Part shown: piece by piece, positions 17,652 to 24,968 of the stretch | How positions within the stretch are numbered: position 1 is the first letter of the stretch | How the letters are laid out: every line of letters begins with the position of its first letter | DNA from: JALYGJ01 sp963781705 | Lineage (GTDB): Bacteria > Chloroflexota > Limnocylindria > Limnocylindrales > CSP1-4 | Assembly (NCBI GenBank): GCA_963781705.1 | Contig: CAWAGP010000010.1 | Span: forward strand, 992,001 to 1,056,000 | Length of the DNA stretch: 64,000 nucleotides | Direction of reading: 5' to 3' | Notes under the pieces: generated by a model | Seen by the model: only the letters and a program-made list of their open reading frames with translations | Databases searched by the model: none | Told to the model about the DNA's origin: nothing | Position numbers and translations under genes: made by a program

Positions 17652-18568
17652 ATGCGCCAGCGCCTGATCAGCGCGGCCGTGCTCGTGCCGGTCGTGGTGA
17701 TCGTCTTCCTGCTCGGAGACCCGGGCATGGCGCTGGGCGATCGCGGTGCTCGCACTCTGGCGGCGGCCGCCGCGTTCGAGACCTGTCGTCTGTTGCGCGG
17801 TGCCGGACTGCTGGCCGCGGCCGTGGTCGCGTTGTGGCGAGCAGCGGCGATCGTCGTGGTGCCGGCCTACGTGTTCGGGACCGGGCCGTCGGCTGGCGAC
17901 GCAGTACCGCATCCTGGGCGTCGTGCTGCTGGCCGGCAGCGGCGGTCTCGGCCGTGCTCGCCGTGCGCGCGGCGCGAGTCCAGCCGGCATTGGGTTCCGC
18001 ATATGGACCGCGAACGGCCATCGCGCTGCTGTACGCCGCGCTGCTGGTCATTCATGTTCTGGATCAGTCGACGCTCGCCCCGGCAGTGGCGCACCGACAG
18101 CCCGGCATGCCGCTGTCGGCTGATCGATGCCGGCCGCACGTGGTTGCTCATCCTGGTGCTGACCGTCTGGACTCTCGACACGTTCGCCTTCATCGTCGGG
18201 CGCACCTATCCGCGCGGGCGTTCATGGCGCCGCACATCTCGCCCAACAAGACCTGGAGCGGGGCCATCGGCGGAACATTGGCGGCGGTATCGTCGTGCGC
18301 CGCCGTTCTGGTCTGGTCGGACGGCCAGCAACCGCTTGGTGGCGCGGCTCTGGGATTCGTGGTCGGCGTGGTGGTCACAATCGCCGCGCAGGCCGGCGAC
18401 CTGGCTGAGTCGATGCTCAAGCGCGCGGCGGGCGTCAAAGGACTCGGGCACACTGATCCCTGGCCATGGTGGCGTGCTCGATCGCGTCGACTCGTTCCTG
18501 TTCGCCGCGCCGGCATGTTCGTCGCGCTCGTCGTGCATCAACTGCTCGCAGTCGGCGGGCCGACATGA
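17652..18568 (+). CDS. cdsA: Phosphatidate cytidylyltransferase CdsA, multiply frame-disrupted
   Basis: CDP-diacylglycerol synthase, an integral membrane enzyme of phospholipid synthesis. The pieces are recognisable but scattered over all three frames: MRQRLISAAVLVPVVVIVFL at the start, then RRLATQYRILGVVLLAG, TWLLILVLTVWTLDTFAFIV, MAPHISPNKTWSGAIGG, the family signature KDSGTLIPGHGGVLDRVDS, and FVALVVHQLLAV at the end. About eight single-base shifts (both insertions and losses) are needed within 0.9 kb, for example AAA for AA near 18437. Amino-acid conservation is good between breaks, so assembly error is likelier than a pseudogene. The stop overlaps the dxr ATG (ATGA). Confidence 0.8.
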
Positions 18569-19693
18569 GCCGCGTGCGGGTCGCGGTGCTGGGCAGCACC
18601 GGATCGATCGGCCGGCAGGCGCTCGACGTGTTGGCCGCCCTGGCCGGACCGCTTCGAGATCGTCGCCCTGGCTGCCGGCCGCGATGAAAAGGCACTCGCT
18701 GAGCAGGTCGATCGCCACCGACCGCTGGTAACGGCGCTGGCCAAGGACGGGCCGCAGCGGCTGGATGAGATTGCCGCTCGCGACGACGTCGACGTGGTAC
18801 TGGTCGCCACGTCGGGCATCGTCAGCCTGGGGCCTGTGATCGCGGCGCTCAAGGCGGGCAAGGTCGTCGCAACGGCCAACAAGGAGACACTGGTGGCCGG
18901 CGGTCACCTGGTGATGCCACTGGCGCGACGCCTCAGTGCTCGACACGGTGGAGCTGACGGCGGGCTGGCATACCTGCGGCCCATCGACTCGGAGCATTCG
19001 GCTATCTGGCAGTGCCTCGCCGGCGAGCGCTGGGCGCAGGTCAGCCGGGTCATCCTGACCGCTTCGGGCGGGCCGTTTCGCAGTTGGCCGGCCGAGCAAA
19101 TGGCGCGCGCCACGCCGGCCGACGCCCTGGCGCATCCGACGTGGCGAATGGGCGCCAAGATCACCGTCGACTCCGCCACGCTGATGAACAAGGCGCTGGA
19201 GGTGATCGAGGCACAGCGGCTGTACGATGTGCCCGACGACCGGGTTGACGTCGTCGTCCACCCTCAGAGCATCGTCCACTCGATGGTCGAGTTCGCCGAC
19301 GGCTCCCTGAAGGCACAGCTTGGCCTGCCAGACATGCGCATTCCCATCCAGTACGCACTGACCTACCCCGATCGACTGCCGTCGCCTGCGCCGCGGCTGT
19401 CCGGCACGATGATTCCCGATTTGGTGTTCGAGGCGGTCGACGAACAGCGCTTCCCCGCGCTTGCCATCGGCCGCGAGGCCGGCCGGCGCGGCGCGCGAGC
19501 GAGCGCGGCGCTGATCGCCGCTGACGACGTGGCCGTCGAGCGATTCCTCAATGGCACGCTGGACTTTCCCGGTATCGCATCGTTGTGCGCCAATGCCGTC
19601 GCGCGCTTCGCAGATGACGGTGCGAGCGAGCCGGAGCTCGACGAGCTGCTCGAGCTCGACCGCGGAGTCAGGCAATGGGCGGCAACGTGCTGA
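18565..19693 (+). CDS. dxr: 1-deoxy-D-xylulose 5-phosphate reductoisomerase, frame-disrupted
   Basis: MEP-pathway enzyme making 2-C-methylerythritol 4-phosphate with NADPH. The NADPH-binding start VRVAVLGSTGSIGRQALDVL lies in one frame. From about 18648 the protein continues one base later (FEIVALAAGRDEKALAEQ, VVATANKETLVAGG, LRPIDSEHSAIWQCL, KITVDSATLMNKALEVIEA, DVVVHPQSIVHSMVEF). One inserted base near 18645-18650 explains it. The total is about 375 residues, normal. The catalytic Glu/Asp and Ser-rich loops are intact. It overlaps cdsA by 4 bases and its end overlaps rseP by 19 bases. Its pathway partner ispG is two genes on. Confidence 0.9.
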
Positions 19694-20817
19694 ACTTCGC
19701 CGGCCTGGGCAATGGCCTGATCAACATCGTCCTGCTGCTGGTCATCCTCGTCGCACTCGTCGTCATTCACGAGTTCGGCCACTTCATCGTCGCCCGCCTG
19801 TCCGGCGTGCGGGTGCACGAATTCGGCATTGGCTTCCCGCCACGCGCGCGTGTGCTGGGCAACGACGGCGAGACGACGTACACGTTGAACTGGCTGCCGA
19901 TCGGCGGCTTTGTGCGGCTGGAAGGGGAGGAAGGGGAGTCAGACGACCCGCGTTCCTTCGTCCGCCAGCGTCTGCTCACTCGGGTGGTCATCCTGCTGGC
20001 CGGCGTGGCGATGAACATCCTGCTCGCCTTCGTCATCTTCACGCTCATCGCCTGGTTCGCCGATCCTGTAGCCGATGTGCGCATCGCCCAGGTCCAGCCC
20101 GACAGCCCGGCCGCGGCGGCAGGATTGCAGGGCGGCCACCAGATCGGCACGGACGCCCAGGGCAACCCGACCTACGACGACAGCGGCGACATCATCGTGG
20201 CCATCGACGGCCAGCGCTTCCCGATCTTCAACCAGATCGACCAGACGGCGCCATCGCTCGCCTACCTGCGTGCCCACGCCGGCCAGGCGGTCACGCTGAC
20301 CATCGAAAACGCCGCCGGCCAGACGCGCGACGTGCCAGTCACGCTGCGCGTCCCGCAGAGTGCGGACCAGGGCACGCTGGGCATCATCGTCTACCCCGAC
20401 CTGGTCCAGCGCGACATCCAGCACGACCCGTTGACTGCCGTCCAGTTGGGCACGCAGCGCACCGTCGACGCCGCGCTGCTGATCTTTCAGGGCCTTGAGG
20501 GGCTGATCGCCAACATCGGTAATCCGCCGGTGTCCGGCCCGGTCGGCATCGTCGGCACCGTCGGCCAGATCCGTGAGCAGTTGCCGCCGGTCTACCTGAT
20601 CTGGTTCATCGGGCTGCTGTCGGCCAATCTCGCGGTGGTCAACGCGCTGCCGCTGCCGCCGCTCGACGGCGGACGCGTGGCGGTGTCCCTCATCCAGGCG
20701 GCCACCGGCAACCGGGTCAGCGAAGCAGCCGAACGCCTGGTCTACCTGACCGGCTTCTTCCTGCTGATGGCGCTGCTCGTGTGGATCACCTACTTCGACC
20801 TTCAGCGCCTCGGTTGA
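19675..20817 (+). CDS. rseP: Site-2 protease RseP/YluC (intramembrane zinc metalloprotease)
   Basis: A 380-residue S2P-family protease that cuts membrane-anchored regulators. The zinc motif HEFGH is in the first membrane helix (VIHEFGHFIVARL). A PDZ domain follows at about residues 130-210 (AQVQPDSPAAAAGLQGG). The third motif reads NALPLPPLDGGRV, with the metal-binding Asp. At least four hydrophobic segments are visible. It starts inside the dxr end, and its TGA overlaps the ispG ATG by one base (TGATG). Confidence 0.93.
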   Translation: MGGNVLNFAGLGNGLINIVLLLVILVALVVIHEFGHFIVARLSGVRVHEFGIGFPPRARVLGNDGETTYTLNWLPIGGFVRLEGEEGESDDPRSFVRQRLLTRVVILLAGVAMNILLAFVIFTLIAWFADPVADVRIAQVQPDSPAAAAGLQGGHQIGTDAQGNPTYDDSGDIIVAIDGQRFPIFNQIDQTAPSLAYLRAHAGQAVTLTIENAAGQTRDVPVTLRVPQSADQGTLGIIVYPDLVQRDIQHDPLTAVQLGTQRTVDAALLIFQGLEGLIANIGNPPVSGPVGIVGTVGQIREQLPPVYLIWFIGLLSANLAVVNALPLPPLDGGRVAVSLIQAATGNRVSEAAERLVYLTGFFLLMALLVWITYFDLQRLG

Positions 20818-22061
20818 TGGGCGACGTGGCGCGGCGGACCACGCCAACGGTCGACGTCGGCGGAGTCCCGGTTGGGTCGAGCCACCCGATCGTGGTCCAG
20901 TCGATGACCAATACCGACACGGCCGATGCCGACGCGACCGCGCTGCAGGTCGCGGCGCTGGCCCATGCCGGCTCCGAGCTCGTGCGCGTGACGGTCAACA
21001 ACGACGGCGCCGCCAAGGTTGTGCCGGAAATTCGGCGCAAGCTCGACGACCTGGGCGTGGGCGTCCCGCTCATCGGCGACTTCCACTACAACGGGCACCA
21101 GTTGCTGGTCGAGTATCCGGCCATGGCCGCGGCGCTGGCCAAGTACCGCATCAACCCGGGCAACGTCGGCGCCAAGCGCCACGACGAGAACTTCGTGACC
21201 ATCGTGCGCATCGCGCTCGACAACGACAAGCCCGTGCGCATCGGCGTCAACTGGGGTTCGCTCGACCAGGCGCTGCTGACGCAGCTGATGGACGAGAACG
21301 CGCGCTCGGCCGTACCGGCCGATGCGCGCGACGTGATGATCGAAGCGATGGTCCAGTCAGCCCTGCGCTCGGCCGAGCTGGCCGAGCAGACCGGGCTGGC
21401 GCACGACCGGATCATCCTGTCGGCCAAGGTCAGCGGAGTGCGTGACCTGGTGGACGTCTATCACTCGCTCGCCGCGCGTTGTGACTACCCGCTCCACCTG
21501 GGCCTGACCGAGGCCGGCATGGGCATGAAGGGCATCGTCGCCTCGACCGCCGGCTTGTCGCTTCTACTGACCGAGGGCATCGGCGACACCATTCGCGTGT
21601 CGCTCACCCCGGCGCCCGGCGGCGACCGGACCCAGGAAGTGCTGGTCGCCCAGCAGGTGCTCCAGTCGCTCGGGCTGCGCTCCTTCACACCGCAGGTGTC
21701 GGCCTGCCCTGGCTGTGGCCGAACGACATCGAGCTTCTTCCAGGAGATGGCCGAGCAGATCCAGGCCTACCTGCGCGAGCAGATGCCGGCGTGGGCGGCG
21801 CGCTACCCGGGCGTCGAGGACATGCGCGTTGCGGTCATGGGCTGCGTGGTCAACGGCCCGGGCGAGTCCAAGCATGCCGACATCGGCATCTCGCTGCCGG
21901 GCACGTTCGAGGAGCCGGTCGCGCCCGTGTTCGTCGACGGCGCGCTGAGGACGACGCTGCGCGGCGAAGGGCTGGTGCAGGAGTTCATCGCGATCCTCGA
22001 CCAGTATGTTGCGGACCGTTACGCCGTGGACCGGTCGCCCGATACTCCTGCGCTGGCCTGA
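20817..22061 (+). CDS. ispG: 4-hydroxy-3-methylbut-2-en-1-yl diphosphate synthase
   Basis: MEP-pathway iron-sulfur enzyme of 414 residues (GcpE). The TIM-barrel half contains SHPIVVQSMTNTDTADADAT, VPLIGDFHYNGHQLL, YRINPGNVGAKRH and LHLGLTEAGMGMKG. The C-terminal cluster domain has cysteines in SACPGCGRTT and MGCVVNGPGESKHADIG. It is the last gene of the rpsB operon, immediately after rseP. No indels are seen. Confidence 0.95.
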   Translation: MGDVARRTTPTVDVGGVPVGSSHPIVVQSMTNTDTADADATALQVAALAHAGSELVRVTVNNDGAAKVVPEIRRKLDDLGVGVPLIGDFHYNGHQLLVEYPAMAAALAKYRINPGNVGAKRHDENFVTIVRIALDNDKPVRIGVNWGSLDQALLTQLMDENARSAVPADARDVMIEAMVQSALRSAELAEQTGLAHDRIILSAKVSGVRDLVDVYHSLAARCDYPLHLGLTEAGMGMKGIVASTAGLSLLLTEGIGDTIRVSLTPAPGGDRTQEVLVAQQVLQSLGLRSFTPQVSACPGCGRTTSSFFQEMAEQIQAYLREQMPAWAARYPGVEDMRVAVMGCVVNGPGESKHADIGISLPGTFEEPVAPVFVDGALRTTLRGEGLVQEFIAILDQYVADRYAVDRSPDTPALA

Positions 22062-22070
22062 TCTGCCAGG

Positions 22071-22748
22071 TCAGTGACCCAGGTCGAGCACGACCAGTCG
22101 GGCTATGACCACGCCGCAGGCCATCGCCAGGACGCTGGCCATGGCGACATAGGCATAGGCTCGGTGGCGCAGCGTGGCGCCGCCGTGGCGCTGGCGGTAT
22201 GTCGCATCGCGCTGCAGGAGGTCGCCCATCGACCGGTTTTCCAGCGGTGTGCCGTGACGTGCCGACAGGCTGGCAACCGTAACGCGGTGTAGCGCGATGG
22301 CAGCCTCGGGCGACTGGTCAGTGGATGCCGCTACAAGGCCATCTCGGCAGATTTCGACACCGGTCGGAAAGAAGGTGGCCACCACGGCACCGTCTGAGAA
22401 GACACTGTGGCAGGCCATCAACACTCCACCTTTCAGCGTGTCGGTGGGCACGAGCGAGATGTACGTTGTCGTGGGCCGTCCGATCAGGGCCCATTCGAAG
22501 CGACGTCGTCGTCCTGACAGCAACGCTGCGCGAACGCCGATAGCGCTGAAGCCGGACTGCTCGAGCCGCGCCACTAGATCAGCCACGGCAGGCGGCGGGG
22601 GCGCAGCCCAGTCGGTCGCGTCAACGAGCCGGCGTCGCCTGATGCCCAGGTAGATCTGAAGGATCAGCTGCGAGGCAGGCACGAGGCTCACGGCAACGAT
22701 CAGCAGGGACAGAAGGAGAACGAGATCGAGGGTGCTCAGCAGCGGCAT
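22071..22748 (-). CDS. Hypothetical two-helix membrane protein
   Basis: A 225-residue protein I do not recognise. An N-terminal membrane helix (STLDLVLLLSLLIVAVSLVP) is followed by a soluble region of about 150 residues with Val/Leu-rich strands (ALIGRPTTTYISLVPTDTL), and a second helix near the C-terminus (AYVAMASVLAMACGVVIARL). The start ATG 22748 has TATGGT 6 nt upstream on the minus strand. It is a single gene, convergent with ispG. Confidence 0.65.
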   Translation of the reverse strand: MPLLSTLDLVLLLSLLIVAVSLVPASQLILQIYLGIRRRRLVDATDWAAPPPPAVADLVARLEQSGFSAIGVRAALLSGRRRRFEWALIGRPTTTYISLVPTDTLKGGVLMACHSVFSDGAVVATFFPTGVEICRDGLVAASTDQSPEAAIALHRVTVASLSARHGTPLENRSMGDLLQRDATYRQRHGGATLRHRAYAYVAMASVLAMACGVVIARLVVLDLGH

Positions 22749-22754
22749 AGCGGG

Positions 22755-22760
22755 ACCATA
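22755..22760 (-). promoter_or_regulatory. -10 element TATGGT of the 22.1-kb membrane protein
   Basis: TATGGT ends 6 nt before ATG 22748. A TTTCGC 17 nt further upstream could be the -35. Confidence 0.45.
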
Positions 22761-22987
22761 GCCGACGGTCGGGGGCTGCGAAAGGCGCCTATGGTCCCGG
22801 TGGCGATGCGACCTAGGGACTTCGCGCCCGCGGTTCCCGCGGTAATTGGCCATGGCGTTGCCGTCCTCAGCGGTCGATGAATACGATCCGCGCCCCTGAA
22901 AGCACGGGCGCTGAGTGCCAGGCAACGCGGTTGGTCGGTTACGATTACCGCCCCCTCACGACCCCAGACCGTGGAGATCGCGCACCC

Positions 22988-24454
22988 TTGGCCGAGCAGA
23001 AGAACCGTTTCGTCACATCGATAACCGCCCAGTCGGCTGACTTTCCGGCCTGGTACAACGACGTCGTCCTCAAGGCGCAGCTGGCCGACTACTCGCCCGT
23101 GCGCGGCTGCATGGTCATTCGGCCGTACGGCTATGCCATCTGGGAGTCGATGCGCGACGAGCTCGACCGGCACATCAAGCGGACCGGCCACGAGAACGTC
23201 TACTTCCCGCTGTTCGTGCCGCGCAGCCTGCTCGAAAAGGAAGCTGAGCACGTGGAGGGCTTCAACCCGCAGGTCGCGTGGGTCACCCACGCCGGCGGTG
23301 AGGAGCTCAGCGAATGGCTGGCCATCCGGCCGACCAGCGAGGCGCTCATCTCCGAGGTCGTCAAGGACTGGATCCAGTCGTATCGCGACCTGCCGCTGCT
23401 GCTCAACCTATGGAACAACGTGGTCCGCTGGGAGCTGCGCACGCGTCTCTTCCTGCGCACGGCCGAGTTCCTGTGGCAGGAGGCGCACACCTTCCACGCG
23501 ACGGAGGAGGAAGCCGCGGACGAGGTTGCCACAGGTCTCGAGGCGTACCGCGCGGTGTCGGAGGACTGGCTGGCGATCCCGGTGGTCAAAGGCCGCAAGA
23601 CCGACAACGAGAAGTTCCCGGGCGCCGTCTACAGCCACTCGATTGAGGCGATGATGCGTGATGGCAAGGCGCTCCAGGCGGGCACCAGCCACATGCTCGG
23701 ACAGAACTTTGCTCGGGCGGCGGGCATCGACTTCCTCGATCGTGACAACGTCCTCAAGGCGCCCTACGGCACGTCATGGGGCTTCTCCACGCGCATGGTC
23801 GGCGCGGTGATCATGGCCCACGGCGACGACGCCGGGCTGGTGCTGCCGCCCAAGGTGGCGCCGGTGCAGCTGGTGATCGTGCCCATCTTCCGGACCGAGG
23901 ACGATCGACGGCTGGTTGCCGAGGCGATCGAGTCGGTCGAGAAGTCGCTGGCCGACGTCGTGACCGACTCCGGCCCGCTGCGCTGGAAGACCGACTGGCG
24001 CGAGGAGTCGCCCGGCTTCAAGTTCAGCCACTGGGAGTTGCGCGGCGTGCCCTTCCGGCTGGAGGTCGGGCCACGCGACGTGGCCGCCGGCCAGGGCATG
24101 CTGGTGCGCCGCGTGGATCGCCAGAAGTCGAGCATCGCTCTGGCCGCTCTGACGGTCGAGGTGCCGCAGCGGCTCGCCGAATACCAGGGCCTTCTGTTCC
24201 AGCGCGCCGTCGATTTCCGTGCGGCACATACCCACCTTGCCGACGGCTACGAGGAGTTCAAGGCCGTGCTCGACAAGGAAGGCGGCTTCGTAATGGCGCA
24301 CTGGTGCGGCAGCGGCGAGTGCGAGAAGCAGATCAACACCGACACCGGCGCGACCATTCGCGTCGTCCCCTTCGATGCGGCCGATGAACCGGGCAAGTGC
24401 CTGGTCGACGGCGAGCCGTCCGCCAGGCGAGTTTTGTTCGCGCGCGCCTACTGA
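22988..24454 (+). CDS. proS: Prolyl-tRNA synthetase, archaeal/eukaryotic type
   Basis: Class II aminoacyl-tRNA synthetase of 488 residues. Motifs: VRGCMVIRPYGYAIWESM, the TSE loop in LAIRPTSEALI, NNVVRWELRTRLFLRTAEFL and QEAHTFHATEEEA, then SHMLGQNFARAAGIDF and GTSWGFSTRMVGAVIMAHGD. It lacks the editing insertion of the E. coli type and ends with the archaeal-type tail (HWCGSGECEKQI and the terminal FARAY). The TTG at 22988 gives the family start AEQKNRFVTSITAQSADFPA; upstream ATG 22877 would add poorly conserved residues. A TACGAT hexamer at 22940 may be its -10. Confidence 0.93.
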   Translation: MAEQKNRFVTSITAQSADFPAWYNDVVLKAQLADYSPVRGCMVIRPYGYAIWESMRDELDRHIKRTGHENVYFPLFVPRSLLEKEAEHVEGFNPQVAWVTHAGGEELSEWLAIRPTSEALISEVVKDWIQSYRDLPLLLNLWNNVVRWELRTRLFLRTAEFLWQEAHTFHATEEEAADEVATGLEAYRAVSEDWLAIPVVKGRKTDNEKFPGAVYSHSIEAMMRDGKALQAGTSHMLGQNFARAAGIDFLDRDNVLKAPYGTSWGFSTRMVGAVIMAHGDDAGLVLPPKVAPVQLVIVPIFRTEDDRRLVAEAIESVEKSLADVVTDSGPLRWKTDWREESPGFKFSHWELRGVPFRLEVGPRDVAAGQGMLVRRVDRQKSSIALAALTVEVPQRLAEYQGLLFQRAVDFRAAHTHLADGYEEFKAVLDKEGGFVMAHWCGSGECEKQINTDTGATIRVVPFDAADEPGKCLVDGEPSARRVLFARAY

Positions 24455-24744
24455 GCCAGCACTGGACGGCGCAGCCTTTCCACGGCGCACTGGGAGTGAT
24501 GGCGCCGGGGTACCAGCCCGCCCGCGACCAGTCGCTGGCCATTCCGCGCCTGGCACGTGCACTCGGACGGGTCTTCCTGCAAACGCGGCCGTTTGCCGAC
24601 CCCGACACGCAATTCGGCCGCAAACACCGGCCTGAACGCCCTCCTGACGGCCGCCGGTCGGCAGAACTGGGCAAAGTCCCGACTGGCAGTCGGAATTCGA
24701 GCTGAAGACCACAGGACAGGATCAGACATGCTGCCGCCCGGTCC
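24441..24744 (+). repeat. Dispersed direct repeat, copy A (about 0.3 kb)
   Basis: This stretch and 27522-27807 are clearly related by eye in the same orientation. Shared blocks in the same order include GCGCGCCTACTGAGC, CGCCCGCGACCAG, TCTTCCTGCAAACGC, TTTGCCGACCCCGACACGCA and CTGCCGCCCGGTC. Near the end both carry a short hairpin (CCGACT-GGC-AGTCGG at 24679-24693) followed by AATTCGAGCTGA. Copy A begins inside the last codons of proS. Open frames cross both copies on both strands, but none looks like a known protein. It fills most of the 24455-24968 gap. Confidence 0.7.
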
Positions 24745-24747
24745 GGG

Positions 24748-24775
24748 GGGCACGCTCAGCTGGGCACGCTCAGCT
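24748..24775 (+). repeat. 14-bp tandem duplication
   Basis: GGGCACGCTCAGCT is repeated twice head to tail directly after repeat copy A, at its junction with the permease remnant. It may be a scar of rearrangement. Confidence 0.6.
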
Positions 24776-24790
24776 GGGCTATCGTCGTCG

Positions 24791-24916
24791 CAGCTGATCT
24801 CACAGCCGACGCTCGTCCGGGCCGCGGCGCTGATGACCTCGGCCGTGCCGGTCGTCGTGTTCCTCTTCGCCCAGCGCGCTTTCATGCGTGGCGTGGTGGT
24901 GACCGGCATGGATAAG
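24791..24916 (+). pseudogene. Remnant of a sugar ABC-transporter permease (MalG-like C-terminus)
   Basis: An open frame across this stretch ends QLISQPTLVRAAALMTSAVP followed by VVVFLFAQRAFMRGVVVTGM. This is the pattern of the last membrane helix and the QRxFxRG tail of carbohydrate ABC permeases of the MalG family. Only about 42 residues remain. Upstream the frame dissolves into repeat copy A, and no stop follows at the normal place. It immediately precedes cellobiose phosphorylase, a gene often next to cellodextrin transporters, so it is likely the stump of a transport operon. Confidence 0.6.
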
Positions 24917-24968
24917 CGACGCGCCCGATATCCTGCGGCGGGGACGGTTAGGTACAGGTCGGAACAGG

